From assembly GCA_016197365.1 (NCBI GenBank), contig JACPVS010000010.1:186001-250000 (forward strand): DNA of 64,000 nucleotides, read 5' to 3'. Shown in pieces: positions 52,141 to 61,871 of the stretch. Positions within the stretch are counted from its first letter, which is position 1; every line of letters begins with the position of its first letter. Origin of the DNA: Mycolicibacterium cosmeticum. Its GTDB lineage: Bacteria > Actinomycetota > Actinomycetes > Mycobacteriales > Mycobacteriaceae. Made by a program: the position numbers and the translations under genes. The notes beneath the pieces are model-generated. The model ran no database searches. It saw nothing but the letters and a program-made list of their open reading frames with translations, and was not told where the DNA came from.

Positions 52141-53400
52141 TCAGCGCAACAGCGCGCCACGCGTGCAGGCCACCGCGACGGGGGCACCGCTCAGGTTCGT
52201 CGTGACGGCGACCTCATCGAGGGTGTCATGACCGATCCGGGTCACCACCAGGATCTGGTCGGCCAGTTCGGCGACGTCGACCACCTGCGACGACCCGGTC
52301 AGTGATCCGCCGTCGACGATGACGCTGCCGAGTTCGCCCGAGCTGATCAACCCATCCACCGTCGCCTTGACCGCTGCCGAGTCCTTGCCGTTGAGCTCGG
52401 CCATGCCGAGCGATCCCGCGGACACGTGTTCGCCGGCGGCCGCGTGCAGCAGCCGGGCCACCTCGGTGGCTCCGGAGCCGTCGGTCGCACCGACCACCAG
52501 GATCACGCCGATGCGGGGCTGCGGCAGCTGGCTGTAGAGCGCGCGGGCCACCTCGAGCGACCGCCGCGACTTCCCGATTTCCACCACCGGGGCGATGACG
52601 GGCACCGGGTCGATCTCGCGCTGCAGCTGTCCCACGGAGGAGACGACATGGGACCGGCTGCGCCAGACCAGCGTCGCACCGAGGGCCACCAGACCGCCGA
52701 GCAGGGCCCCGCCGATACCGCCGAGCAGCTTGGTGCTCTGCCCCGCACTGGATTGCGCCACAGTGGTTTCCACGGGCTGGATGCCGGGGGCACGGTCGAT
52801 CTGGGATTCCAGGGCCACCCGCTTGCCGTCGAGATCCTTGGTGCGCTCGTTGAAGACGGCCTCATCGAAGGGCTCACTCTGGGTGGCGGCATCCGCGACC
52901 GCCTGCTGCCGCAGTCGCACGACGGCACCGTTGACGGCGTCGAGCGCGGACTGCACGCGCACCTTGTTCAGGTCGTAGACATGTCCGCCGTACACCTTCA
53001 ACGCCGCGTCCACCGTCTGCTTCGCGGCATCGGGTGTGGGTTCGGTGGCGGCGATGGCGATGATCGCGGCCTGACCCTGCTGGGTGGCCGTCAGGGTGGG
53101 CGATGCGTCGCCGCCCAGTTCCTTGGCGACGGCGTCGTGGAAACCGCTCGACGTCAGGTAGGCGACCTCGCCCGCGAGATAGCCCTGCAGGGTGTCCGCG
53201 GGCATCGGGCTGTTGGTGAGGATCTGATTGGGGTCGACCGGCGGGTCGATACGGACCTGGGTGGTCGCCGTGGTGGCGTCGGCGGTGATCGACAACGCGA
53301 CCAGTGTGCCGATGATCGCACCGAGTACGACGCCGACGAGGGTTGCCGGCCACATCGGCGTCAGCAATCCGTAGACGGTCGCCCGTAGCCGTTTCCGCAT
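52141..53400 (-). CDS. Wzz-type polysaccharide co-polymerase with a degenerate BY-kinase-like domain
   Basis: 419 residues. Membrane helix 1 near residues 20-38 (TLVGVVLGAIIGTLVALSI), an extracytoplasmic region with coiled-coil features (VRVQSALDAVNGAVVRLRQQ), helix 2 (LLGGIGGALLGGLVALGATL), then a cytoplasmic domain. That domain looks like a tyrosine-kinase P-loop fold (IGVILVVGATDGSGATEVAR) but the invariant Walker A lysine is absent, and no tyrosine-rich tail exists; LGSVIVDGGSLTGSSQVVDV resembles Walker B. It is therefore likely a chain-length regulator without kinase activity. It closes the locus on the minus strand, after regX3. Confidence 0.8.
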   Translation of the reverse strand: MRKRLRATVYGLLTPMWPATLVGVVLGAIIGTLVALSITADATTATTQVRIDPPVDPNQILTNSPMPADTLQGYLAGEVAYLTSSGFHDAVAKELGGDASPTLTATQQGQAAIIAIAATEPTPDAAKQTVDAALKVYGGHVYDLNKVRVQSALDAVNGAVVRLRQQAVADAATQSEPFDEAVFNERTKDLDGKRVALESQIDRAPGIQPVETTVAQSSAGQSTKLLGGIGGALLGGLVALGATLVWRSRSHVVSSVGQLQREIDPVPVIAPVVEIGKSRRSLEVARALYSQLPQPRIGVILVVGATDGSGATEVARLLHAAAGEHVSAGSLGMAELNGKDSAAVKATVDGLISSGELGSVIVDGGSLTGSSQVVDVAELADQILVVTRIGHDTLDEVAVTTNLSGAPVAVACTRGALLR

Positions 53401-53459
53401 TTCGACTCCCCTGTCCTCCGATTCGACTTCATAGTACGGACGGAAGTCGTCAAAGCGAA

Positions 53460-53479
53460 TTCAAGAATGTTTGCTTGAA
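53460..53479. promoter_or_regulatory. Inverted repeat TTCAAG-N8-CTTGAA before the Wzz-like gene
   Basis: Perfect 6-bp arms separated by eight bases, 60 bp upstream of the Wzz-like start in the 225-bp gap after regX3. The surroundings are AT-rich. It could be an operator or part of the promoter; no regulator is assigned. Confidence 0.3.
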
Positions 53480-53625
53480 CTCACAGCGGAGCCTATCTGC
53501 GCTACTAAAAGGTCATAAAAGCCCAGCACCGAGGTAGCTCATAAGTTGCCGAGCGACCATGGCGCCGCTATGCGACTGTGACCGATTCAACGCCTCAAGC
53601 GCCCGTGGCGCCACCCAGGGACGGC

Positions 53626-54312
53626 CTATCCCTCGAGTTTGTAACCCAAGCCGCGCACCGTGACAAGGTGCACCGGGTTTGCCGGGTCTGCCTCGATCTT
53701 GCTGCGCAACCGCTTGACGTGCACGTCGAGGGTCTTGGTGTCGCCGACGTAATCGGCACCCCAGACGCGGTCGATGAGCTGCCCGCGGGTCAGCACGCGG
53801 CCGCTGTTGCGCATCAGGTACTCCAGCAGGTCGAACTCCTTGAGCGGGAGGGTGATGGCCTCGCCGTTCACGCTGACAACGTGCCGCTCGACATCCATCC
53901 GCACCGGGCCGGCCTCCAGCACACCGTCCCCGGAGCCGGTCTCGTCGGTCTCCGCCCCGCGCCGCAGCACCGCGCGGATGCGGGCGATCAGCTCGCGCGC
54001 CGAGTACGGCTTGGTGACGTAGTCGTCGGCGCCCAGCTCCAGGCCGACCACCTTGTCGATCTCGCTGTCGCGCGCGGTCACCATGATGACCGGCACGCTG
54101 GAGCGGGACCGCAGCTGCTTGCAGACGTCGGTGCCACTCATGCCGGGCAGCATCAGGTCGAGCAGGACGATATCCGCACCCACCCGCTCGAACTCCGCGA
54201 GTGCCGACGGACCGTCGGACACCACGGTGGCCTCGAAGCCTTCCTTGCGCAGCAGGAAGGCCAACGGATCGGCCAGGGACTCTTCATCCTCCACGATCAG
54301 CACACTGGTCAT
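53626..54312 (-). CDS. regX3: Two-component response regulator RegX3
   Basis: 228 residues, OmpR/PhoB family. Receiver: [20 protein letters not shown], phosphorylated aspartate in ADIVLLDLMLPGMSGTDVC, ARDSEIDKVVGLELGADDYV with the conserved lysine TKPYSARELIARIR. Winged-helix DNA-binding end: LPLKEFDLLEYLMRNSGRVL, TRGQLIDRVWGADYVGDTKT, RLRSKIEADPANPVHLVTVR. Controls the phosphate-starvation response with SenX3 in mycobacteria. Its ATG shares a base with the senX3 stop. Located directly upstream of the polysaccharide locus end. Confidence 0.96.
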   Translation of the reverse strand: MTSVLIVEDEESLADPLAFLLRKEGFEATVVSDGPSALAEFERVGADIVLLDLMLPGMSGTDVCKQLRSRSSVPVIMVTARDSEIDKVVGLELGADDYVTKPYSARELIARIRAVLRRGAETDETGSGDGVLEAGPVRMDVERHVVSVNGEAITLPLKEFDLLEYLMRNSGRVLTRGQLIDRVWGADYVGDTKTLDVHVKRLRSKIEADPANPVHLVTVRGLGYKLEG

Positions 54313-55508
54313 CAGTCTCGTTCGTCCTCTCGGTCGTCTCGTTCATACGAGTCGTCGTCGGTATCGGGGTATGCCGGAATCGACAGGGTGAACGTCGAGC
54401 CGGTGCCCGGCTGACTCCACAGCCGGATGGTGCCGTTGTGATTGGCTGCGACGTGTTTGACGATCGCCAGGCCCAACCCGGTGCCGCCGGTGGCGCGCGA
54501 CCGAGCCTTGTCCACCCGGAAGAACCGTTCGAAGACCCGCTCCTGGTCGGCGCGGGCGATACCGATGCCACGGTCGGTGACCGCGATCTCGATGTCGTTG
54601 CCGCGCCTACGTCGGCTGATCGACACACTCGACCCGTGCGGCGAGTAGGCGATGGCGTTGGAGACCAGGTTCGCGATGGCGGTCACCAGCAGACCCTGGT
54701 CACCCAGCACGCGGTATCCGGTCGGCGCGTCGGTGGTCACGGAGATCTCGGCGCTGTCCGCGGGCACCTTGTGCCGCGACAACGCCTCCGAGACGACGGT
54801 GTCGACCTCCACCACGTCGAGGTCGGGCAGGGGTTCGGCGCCCTGCAACCGGGACAGTTCGATCAGCTCGCCGACCATGCTGGCCAGCCGGTGGGATTCG
54901 ACGAGCATCTTGTCGGCGAACCGGCGCACGGTCTCGGGGTCGTCGGCTGAGGCCTGCAACGCCTCGGCGAGCACCCCCATGGCCCCGACCGGGGTCTTGA
55001 GCTCGTGACTGACGTTGGCGACGAAATCCCGGCGGGTGGCCTCCATGCGGGCCTGCTCTGACTGGTCGCCGACGAACACCACCGCGAAGCGCCGGTCATC
55101 CTCGGTGAGCAGCCGCACGTGACCGCGCACTGACAGGCCGGAGCGGCCGGTGGCCTGGCGTTTGCGGGGCGACAGGTCGATGTCGACGTCGTCGCCGCCG
55201 GCCAGGCAACGCTGCACGGCCTGCCAGGCCCGCTCGTCGAGCAGCCGGTCCCGCACCAGGCCCAGTTCGGCCGCCTGATCATTCATGTAGACGACATCGC
55301 GGAACGCGTCGACGACGACGATGCCCATCGGCGAGAGCCCCACCACGTGGCTGAGCATCTGGGAAACGGTGATCCCGCCCTGCTCGGCTTCGCGACGTGC
55401 TCGTCGCTGCTGCCTGACGCGAGATACGGCGGCTCCCGCCGCCGCGCCGATGAGGAGCGCGAACAGCGTCACGGCTGCTGTCAGCAGCAGCACGGATGCC
55501 ACACTCAC
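54312..55508 (-). CDS. senX3: Sensor histidine kinase SenX3
   Basis: A GTG at 55508 gives 398 residues. N-terminal membrane helix ([20 protein letters not shown]), a PAS-like segment ([20 protein letters not shown]), the phosphorylated histidine in [20 protein letters not shown], and ATPase boxes [20 protein letters not shown] (N), [13 protein letters not shown] G1 in [20 protein letters not shown] and [19 protein letters not shown] (G2). Senses phosphate status together with the Pst/PhoU system and phosphorylates RegX3. Only one membrane helix is certain. M. tuberculosis has spacer repeats between the two genes; here they overlap. Confidence 0.95.
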   Translation of the reverse strand: MSVASVLLLTAAVTLFALLIGAAAGAAVSRVRQQRRARREAEQGGITVSQMLSHVVGLSPMGIVVVDAFRDVVYMNDQAAELGLVRDRLLDERAWQAVQRCLAGGDDVDIDLSPRKRQATGRSGLSVRGHVRLLTEDDRRFAVVFVGDQSEQARMEATRRDFVANVSHELKTPVGAMGVLAEALQASADDPETVRRFADKMLVESHRLASMVGELIELSRLQGAEPLPDLDVVEVDTVVSEALSRHKVPADSAEISVTTDAPTGYRVLGDQGLLVTAIANLVSNAIAYSPHGSSVSISRRRRGNDIEIAVTDRGIGIARADQERVFERFFRVDKARSRATGGTGLGLAIVKHVAANHNGTIRLWSQPGTGSTFTLSIPAYPDTDDDSYERDDREDERD

Positions 55509-55631
55509 GCGGAAATCGTACGCATCCGGTGAACGCCATCCCAGCAGCGTGAGGCCAAATCGGGACAAGTCACACAAGCAAACACAGGAGTTCGGCCCGC
55601 GTTCACCTGAGTTAACCGGCTATTTGCCGGA

Positions 55632-56375
55632 TTACTTCTTGGCACCTTGCGCGGCCACCGCGGCCGCACCCGCCGCCGCTGCTTCGGGATCGAGGTAGCG
55701 CCCACCGGGGACGGTAGGCTTGAGGTCGGCGTCCAACTCGTAGAGCAGTGGGATGCCGGTCGGGATGTTCAGGCTGACGATGTCCGCGTCGGACATCCCG
55801 TCCAGGTACTTGACCAGGGCGCGAAGCGAATTACCGTGCGCGGCGATCAGCACGGTCTTACCGGCCTTGAGGTCGGGCACGATGTCCTGCTCGAAGTACG
55901 GGACGAACCGGGCCACCACGTCGGCCAGGCATTCAGTCAGGGGTCCGCCGCCGATATCGGCGTAGCGGGAGTCACCGTCCTGGCTGAACTCGCTGCCCTT
56001 CTCGATGGGCGGCGGCGGCGTGTCATAGCTGCGCCGCCACGCCATGAACTGTTCTTCGCCGTACTTGGCCAGCGTCTCGGCCTTGTCCAGACCCTGCAGC
56101 GCACCGTAGTGCCGTTCATTGAGGCGCCAGTCGCGGTGCACCGGGATCCACAGCCGGTCGGCGGCCTCCAGCGCGAGATCGGCGGTGATGATCGCCCGGC
56201 GCAACAGCGAGGTGTACAGCACGTCGGGCAGCACACCCTCTTCGGCGAGCAACTCGCCACCGCGCACCGCCTGGGCCCGGCCCTTGTCGGTGAGGTCGAC
56301 GTCGACCCATCCGGTGAACAGGTTCTTCTCGTTCCACTGGCTCTCGCCGTGGCGCAGCAGGATCAGGTTCGCCAT
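55632..56375 (-). CDS. gpm1: 2,3-bisphosphoglycerate-dependent phosphoglycerate mutase
   Basis: 247 residues, the normal length. Interconverts 3- and 2-phosphoglycerate in glycolysis. Marks: phosphohistidine [60 protein letters not shown] with the catalytic glutamate, and the second histidine in [21 protein letters not shown]-terminal Ala-rich tail ([16 protein letters not shown]). Equivalent to Rv0489; it lies just upstream of senX3 as in other mycobacteria. Confidence 0.96.
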   Translation of the reverse strand: MANLILLRHGESQWNEKNLFTGWVDVDLTDKGRAQAVRGGELLAEEGVLPDVLYTSLLRRAIITADLALEAADRLWIPVHRDWRLNERHYGALQGLDKAETLAKYGEEQFMAWRRSYDTPPPPIEKGSEFSQDGDSRYADIGGGPLTECLADVVARFVPYFEQDIVPDLKAGKTVLIAAHGNSLRALVKYLDGMSDADIVSLNIPTGIPLLYELDADLKPTVPGGRYLDPEAAAAGAAAVAAQGAKK

Positions 56376-56428
56376 GGCACAGATCCTCTCATGAGCCGGA
56401 GCCGTCTTCCTCGTCGATCAGATTGTGC

Positions 56429-56932
56429 TTACTCATCTCCGATGAGATGTGCAAAAGCCTCGAGGTTCTTCAGCGACTCACCGCGCGCCACCCGCCACTC
56501 CCATTCCTTCTCGATGGACGTGCGAAAACCCAACTCCAACAACGTGTTGAAGTCCGAGTCCACCGCTTCGAGGACTTGGCCCAGTACCCGGTCGAGCTCG
56601 TCGGCGCTGACCGATTCCAGCGCCATCCGGCCCACCAGATAGATGTCGCCCAGGTTGTCCAAGGTGTAGGCCACGCCGTACAGCCTGCGGTTGCGTTTGA
56701 GCAGGAACCGGTACACGGATTCGAAGTTCTCGTCCGGTCGGCGGCAGACGAACGCCTCGACCCGCACCGAATGCTCACCGATGCTCAAGATGGTGTTCGT
56801 CTTCAGCCGCCGCTCGCCCGGCAGCGCGACCACCAGGCCGGGCAGCCCGCCGTGCGCGCCCTTGTGATGGGCGTATTCCAGGTCGTGCTCCTGCAGCGTC
56901 GCCTCGATGAGGTCCTGAACGGGTGAGCTCAC
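56429..56932 (-). CDS. YbjN-domain protein (Rv0487-like)
   Basis: 167 residues from a GTG overlapping the mshA stop (GTGA). The YbjN fold (type III secretion chaperone-like) is suggested by [80 protein letters not shown]. Soluble, cytoplasmic, function not known. Always located after mshA in mycobacteria, so perhaps linked with it in expression. Confidence 0.82.
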   Translation of the reverse strand: MSSPVQDLIEATLQEHDLEYAHHKGAHGGLPGLVVALPGERRLKTNTILSIGEHSVRVEAFVCRRPDENFESVYRFLLKRNRRLYGVAYTLDNLGDIYLVGRMALESVSADELDRVLGQVLEAVDSDFNTLLELGFRTSIEKEWEWRVARGESLKNLEAFAHLIGDE

Positions 56933-58251
56933 GCCCGCACCCCGCGGCGCATCGAGAACCGGCGCCCGCTGCGCCGCACCGTCGCGTCGCGGCGCGGATG
57001 CCGCGCGCGGTAGTCACCGATGGCGCGTTCGTAACTGGCCAGCAGGCCGTCGACGGTGTGTGCCCAGGAGAAGGTCGCGGCGTGCGCGATGGCCGCCTCG
57101 CGCATCCGTTCCGGTCCACCCGCCAACAGTGCGTCGATGGCGGCCGCCCAGTCTTGCGGGTCGTGCCCCTCGACCAGGGTGCCGGTGATGCCGTCGCGAA
57201 CCGCGACGGGCAGTCCGCCCACCGCGGCCGCCACCACCGGCGTCCCGCAGGCCTGCGCCTCGACCGCGACCAGCCCGAAAGACTCCGAGTAGCTGGGCAC
57301 CGCGACCAAATCGGCTGCGCGATAGACGTTCACCAGCTGCTCCCGGGACTGGGGTGGCAGGAAGGTGACCCGCTCGGCGATACCCAGTTCATCGGCCAGC
57401 CGCATCAGACCGTCGGGCGCGGCCAGGCCGGACCCGGACGGGCCGCCGGCCACCACCACCCGCAATTGGGGAACTCTCGCCACCGCACGCAGCAGCACGT
57501 CGGGCGCCTTCAGCGGCTGGATCCGGCCCACGAACGCCACGATCCGCTCGTCGGGATCCAGGCCCACCGCGGCCCGTGCGGCCCGCTTGTCCCCCGGCGT
57601 GAAGACTCCGAGATCGACACCGGGATGCACCACGTCGATCTGCGAGCGACTCGCGTGGTGTAGTGAAACCAGTTGCTGCGCTTCGATTTCGGTGTTGACG
57701 ATGAGGCGGTCCGCCTCGTCGACCACCTGCTGCTCACCGATCGCGCGCATCGCGGGCTCCGGGGTGTCCCCCGCCGCGAGCGCCGCGTTCTTCACCGCGG
57801 CCAGCGTGTGCGCGGTGTGTACCAGCGGCACGGCCCAGCGGTCCCTGGCCAACCAGCCGACCTGCCCGGACAGCCAATAGTGCGAATGCACGATGTCGTA
57901 GTACCCCGGCTCATGGTTGGCCTCTGCGCGGAGCACCCCGGCCGTGAACGCGCACAACTGCGTCGGCAGGTCGGTCTTGTCCAGGCCCTCGAACGGTCCG
58001 GCGACCACGTTGCGCACCAGCACTCCGGGCGCCACCCGAACGACGGGTTCGTCGGCCGATGAGGTGGCCCTGGTGAAGATCTCGACCTCGACGCCGCGCC
58101 GCGCCATCTCGCACGCGGTCTGCAGCACGTAGACGTTCATCCCGCCGGCATCTCCGGTGCCCGGCTGCGCCAACGGTGAGGTGTGTACCGACAGCACCGC
58201 CACTCGCCTCGCCGATGCAGGTATGGCGCTCAGATCGCTGGAAAGACGCAC
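56929..58251 (-). CDS. mshA: D-inositol-3-phosphate glycosyltransferase
   Basis: 440 residues, GT4 family. Transfers N-acetylglucosamine from UDP-GlcNAc to 1L-myo-inositol-1-phosphate, the first step of mycothiol synthesis. Marks: [120 protein letters not shown]. Start GTG at 58251 is plausible; a shorter N-terminus is not excluded. Coupled to the YbjN gene downstream. Confidence 0.94.
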   Translation of the reverse strand: MRLSSDLSAIPASARRVAVLSVHTSPLAQPGTGDAGGMNVYVLQTACEMARRGVEVEIFTRATSSADEPVVRVAPGVLVRNVVAGPFEGLDKTDLPTQLCAFTAGVLRAEANHEPGYYDIVHSHYWLSGQVGWLARDRWAVPLVHTAHTLAAVKNAALAAGDTPEPAMRAIGEQQVVDEADRLIVNTEIEAQQLVSLHHASRSQIDVVHPGVDLGVFTPGDKRAARAAVGLDPDERIVAFVGRIQPLKAPDVLLRAVARVPQLRVVVAGGPSGSGLAAPDGLMRLADELGIAERVTFLPPQSREQLVNVYRAADLVAVPSYSESFGLVAVEAQACGTPVVAAAVGGLPVAVRDGITGTLVEGHDPQDWAAAIDALLAGGPERMREAAIAHAATFSWAHTVDGLLASYERAIGDYRARHPRRDATVRRSGRRFSMRRGVRA

Positions 58252-58278
58252 ACAGTCATGTCTACACCCACGTCTTTG

Positions 58279-59583
58279 TCAGGCGCCCGCGACGTTCAGC
58301 TCGCCGCGGCGCAACTGGGCGCGGCGCATCGCGGCGATCGGATCGGCGTAGAGCCCACCCAGGGACACCACACCGGCACCGGCCTCCTGCACCCGGTTAC
58401 CGAACGCGGTGACCCGGATGTCGCGGGCCGGCAGCACCGACCGTGCGACGAAGGCCCGCTCCAGGACTTCCATACCCTCCGGGTACTCGGTGAAGGCCTG
58501 GCCACCGACCACCAGGTCGTCGGGGTTGAGCATGTCGCGCAGAAGCGCCACGGCTTCACCGAGCACGCGGGCCCGCTCGGCGAGTAGCGCCTGGGCACCC
58601 TCGTGACCGCCGCGGGCGGCACGCAGCACCGCCGTCAGCGTCGACGCCGGCCCCTCGGCGGGGATGATGCGTTGCGCACGGGCCGCGGTCAGCACCGCTT
58701 CGTCGCTGACGGTGGACTCCAGTTGCCCTGTGCCACCCAGCAATTCGGAGTTCACCGGCAGGGCGGCGATGGTGCCGGGGCCACTGGCGGGCGAGTGCAC
58801 CCGGCCGCCGATGGACAGCGCGTAGCCCACGGTTTCGCGGGCGTAGACGTAGAGGCTGGTGCCGGTCTGGGTGCCCGGCCTGCGCACCCCGAGCAGCAGT
58901 TCGGCGCCGGCCATCGCGTCGACGTGCGAGGCCACCGACACCGGCAGACCGAGCGTCTCGGCCAGCACGGGGCCGACGGGCGCCTCCGACCAGCCCAGCC
59001 GCGGGTGGTCCAAGTAGCCGGACACGCTGTCCACCACACCACCGGCGGCCACGCCGACCCACAGCGGGCGCCGGCGATGCCAGCGGCTCAGGTAGCGGCG
59101 GGCGCTGCCGGCCAACGAGGCCAGGGCCGCGTTCTGCGTGCCGCGCGGGGTCGGGGTTTCGACGACATCGAGGGTCCGGCCGAACAGGTCGGTCGCGACG
59201 ATGCTGGTGGTGCGCGCACCGATGTGCAGGCCGAGGGTGAGGAACGGTTCGTGGTTGACCTCGACCGGCACGCGGGGCCGGCCGATGGCGCCGGAGACGG
59301 CGAGGTCGGCGCGCTCCCGCAGCACACCGGCGTCGAGCAGGGCGGTGACCTGGCGGTTCACCGTCGCGATGCTCAGGCCGGTGACGCGGGCGACGGCGTC
59401 ACGGGCGATCGGGCCGCGCTGGCGGGCAGCCCCGAAGACGGCCGCCGCGGCCGCGTCGGCGACCTTCAACGACGGGGCGACGATGTGATGGCGGGCCAGT
59501 AGGGCGCGCTTGGCATGGGCCACCGAGGCCGCGGCAGCGGTGTTGGTGGCGATCGGAGCAGAGGCAGCGGTGGCGGTACGCAC
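58279..59583 (-). CDS. ROK-family regulator (Rv0485-like)
   Basis: A GTG at 59583 with AAAGGA (59592-59597) eight bases upstream gives 434 residues. N-terminal winged HTH: GPIARDAVARVTGLSIATVN, RQVTALLDAGVLRERADLAV. ROK sugar-kinase-like domain: LTLGLHIGARTTSIVATDLF, LWVGVAAGGVVDSVSGYLDH, PVSVASHVDAMAGAELLLGV. The usual kinase DXGGT phosphate motif is altered and the cysteine zinc site is lacking, so it is a regulator, not a kinase. The related M. tuberculosis protein is reported to regulate PE/PPE genes. Divergent from the SDR gene by 193 bp. Confidence 0.85.
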   Translation of the reverse strand: MRTATAASAPIATNTAAAASVAHAKRALLARHHIVAPSLKVADAAAAAVFGAARQRGPIARDAVARVTGLSIATVNRQVTALLDAGVLRERADLAVSGAIGRPRVPVEVNHEPFLTLGLHIGARTTSIVATDLFGRTLDVVETPTPRGTQNAALASLAGSARRYLSRWHRRRPLWVGVAAGGVVDSVSGYLDHPRLGWSEAPVGPVLAETLGLPVSVASHVDAMAGAELLLGVRRPGTQTGTSLYVYARETVGYALSIGGRVHSPASGPGTIAALPVNSELLGGTGQLESTVSDEAVLTAARAQRIIPAEGPASTLTAVLRAARGGHEGAQALLAERARVLGEAVALLRDMLNPDDLVVGGQAFTEYPEGMEVLERAFVARSVLPARDIRVTAFGNRVQEAGAGVVSLGGLYADPIAAMRRAQLRRGELNVAGA

Positions 59584-59776
59584 AGGGGTTGTCCTTTGTG
59601 AAGTTTCGACAGTGGGGGCTTCTGCCACACCGTCGACTTCTGCAGGACGAAAGTCCGCTAGATCAGTCGGGCGCGGCGGGATGCGCAACAACAACACGCA
59701 CGCCGCACGAAAACGCGGTTCATCGGACTGGTCTGCAACACACGGTGAACTTAGCACGCCAACTAAAGTTCGGGAT

Positions 59777-60526
59777 ATGACTTCGACATCAGCCACCCCC
59801 CGCGTCGCCGTGGTCACCGGAGCCAGTTCCGGTATCGGCGACGCGTCCGCCAAAACCCTTGCTGCGCTTGGTTTTCACGTGGTCTGCGTAGCCCGCAGGG
59901 CCGACCGTATCCAGGCACTGGCGGACCAGATCGGCGGCTCGGCGATTGTGGCGGACGTCACGTCCGACGCGGATGTGGCGCGTTTGGCCGAAGCTCTGGA
60001 CGGGGTTTCGGTGCTGGTGAACAATGCCGGCGGGGCCATGGGCCTGGCACCGGTGGCCGACGCCGATCTGGAGCATTGGCGGTGGATGTGGGAGACCAAC
60101 GTGCTGGGCACCCTGCGGGTCACCAGGGCGCTGCTGCCCAAACTCGTCGACTCCGGCGACGGGCTGATCGTCACCATCACCTCGATCGCGGCATTCGAGA
60201 CCTATGACGGCGGCGCCGGTTACACCTCGGCCAAGCATGCCCAGGGCGCGCTGCACCGCACGCTGCGCGGTGAGCTGCTCGGAAAACCGGTGCGGCTCAC
60301 CGAGATTGCGCCCGGCGCCGTCGAAACCGAGTTCTCCCTGGTGCGTTTCGAGGGGGATCAGGACCGCGCCGACAAGGTGTATGAAGGCATCACCCCACTG
60401 GTGGCCGACGACGTCGCCGAGGTGATCGGGTTCGTCGCCGCCCGCCCGTCGCACGTCAACCTGGATCAGATCGTCATCCGTCCGCGGGACCAGGCGCCGA
60501 ACGGGCGGTTCAACCGCCGGGTGTAG
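59777..60526 (+). CDS. Short-chain dehydrogenase/reductase (Rv0484c-like)
   Basis: 249 residues from ATG 59777. Classical [23 protein letters not shown] (cofactor loop), [20 protein letters not shown] (NNAG), [20 protein letters not shown] with the catalytic Ser, and [20 protein letters not shown] (YXXXK). The arginine pair after strand two (CVARRADRI) suggests NADP preference. Substrate unknown; annotated as an oxidoreductase in mycobacteria. Overlaps the end of the L,D-transpeptidase gene by 17 bp, convergent. Confidence 0.9.
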   Translation: MTSTSATPRVAVVTGASSGIGDASAKTLAALGFHVVCVARRADRIQALADQIGGSAIVADVTSDADVARLAEALDGVSVLVNNAGGAMGLAPVADADLEHWRWMWETNVLGTLRVTRALLPKLVDSGDGLIVTITSIAAFETYDGGAGYTSAKHAQGALHRTLRGELLGKPVRLTEIAPGAVETEFSLVRFEGDQDRADKVYEGITPLVADDVAEVIGFVAARPSHVNLDQIVIRPRDQAPNGRFNRRV

Positions 60527-61856
60527 CGGTCGAGCTCGTCGTCGTTGTCGGGGCCGTCGTCGTCGGAGTCGCGGTCGTCGGGGTGCCCGACAGGGTCGGC
60601 GCATCCGTCGGGGTGGCCGGCGCCGACGCCGGGATGCCCGACGGGGGCTTCTGATTCGTCAGGGCGGACATGGACTTCCACTCATCCCACGGCACGGCCC
60701 AGTCCCAGATGTCGCCGTCGGCGTAGGACAGATCGATCCGGGTGCCGGTGACCTCCACCGGGTCGCCGTAGATCGCGCTGTTGAAGTACTGCTGCGAGTT
60801 CTCCAGGTTCAGGTTGATGCAGCCGTTGGTGACGTTGGTGTTGCCCTGCGAGCCGACGCTGTTGGGATTGCAGTGGATGAACTCGCCATTGTTGGAGATC
60901 CGCACCGCGAACCGCTCGTGCACGTTGGCGTAACCGGCGGCCGGGTTCGTCATGTAGAAGTCCTCGTACTTCTCACTGACGACGTGGACGCCGCTGCGGG
61001 TGACGTTGCGATCCAGGTCGCCTTCGCCGTAGCTGCAGGGGAAGTCCATGATGACGCCCTCGTCGGTGATCACCTGGATGCGGTGGCTGGACGCCTCCGC
61101 CTTGACCACCTGGCGCCGGCCGATGCTGATGTCCAGCGTGGAATCCGTTGCGCCGAAAGCGTCTTCACCGAACGGCACGCCATACAGCGCGGCCCGCACG
61201 TTGATCGTGGCGCCTGCCGGGTAATACTCCCTGGTCCGGTAGTGCACGCGGGAGCCGCCGGCCTCGTCGGGCAGCCAGGCCCAGCCGCCCTCGACGGGCG
61301 GGGTGGTGGTGACCTTGAGCGCCTTCTCCACGTCGGCGCGGTACTTGTCGTCGATGGCCGCGTCGAACTGCAGGATGATCGGGGCCGCGACGCCCACCAC
61401 CTGTCCGTCGGACAACTGGAACTGGCCGTTGACCATGGTCTGCGGGTTGATCGTGGTGAAACTGCCGGACAGCTTCACGGCCTGGCCGTCCTTGCCGACC
61501 ACCGACCCGGCCCAGGTGTACTCGGCGTCGTATCCCAGCGGTTCGGTGACGGTGAAGCCCGTCCGGTCCTGATTGAGCGCACCGCCGACGGCCTTGCCCG
61601 CCGCGTTGGTCAGGCTGACGTGCTGGAACCAGCCGTCGCTGACGGCGATGCCGATCGGCGAGGTCGGCACGACGTCGTCGGACTTGTCTTCGGGGGTGTA
61701 GGTGATCACCGGGGCCGGCGGCGGGGCCGCGGACGGCAGATCGGGCGTCAACGATTTGCCCGCACACGCGGCCAGCAGTCCGGCGCTTCCCGCGGCCAGC
61801 ACCGTCAGCGCACGCCGACGATTCACTAGCGGGGACGTCTCACCTGCAGGGCTCAC
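60510..61856 (-). CDS. lprQ: L,D-transpeptidase lipoprotein (LprQ/LdtE-like)
   Basis: A GTG at 61856 gives 448 residues; TTG 61865 is an alternative. Lipobox [19 protein letters not shown] with Cys31. Two Ig-like domains follow ([23 protein letters not shown] strand and the [16 protein letters not shown] region), then the YkuD catalytic domain: [20 protein letters not shown] and [18 protein letters not shown] with the nucleophile cysteine in TNGCINL and conserved His upstream. Tail is Thr/Pro-rich ([18 protein letters not shown]). Makes 3-3 cross-links in peptidoglycan outside the membrane. Beside murB as in other mycobacteria. Confidence 0.92.
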   Translation of the reverse strand: MSPAGETSPLVNRRRALTVLAAGSAGLLAACAGKSLTPDLPSAAPPPAPVITYTPEDKSDDVVPTSPIGIAVSDGWFQHVSLTNAAGKAVGGALNQDRTGFTVTEPLGYDAEYTWAGSVVGKDGQAVKLSGSFTTINPQTMVNGQFQLSDGQVVGVAAPIILQFDAAIDDKYRADVEKALKVTTTPPVEGGWAWLPDEAGGSRVHYRTREYYPAGATINVRAALYGVPFGEDAFGATDSTLDISIGRRQVVKAEASSHRIQVITDEGVIMDFPCSYGEGDLDRNVTRSGVHVVSEKYEDFYMTNPAAGYANVHERFAVRISNNGEFIHCNPNSVGSQGNTNVTNGCINLNLENSQQYFNSAIYGDPVEVTGTRIDLSYADGDIWDWAVPWDEWKSMSALTNQKPPSGIPASAPATPTDAPTLSGTPTTATPTTTAPTTTTSSTATPGG

Positions 61857-61871
61857 GTGGAACAACGGTAC

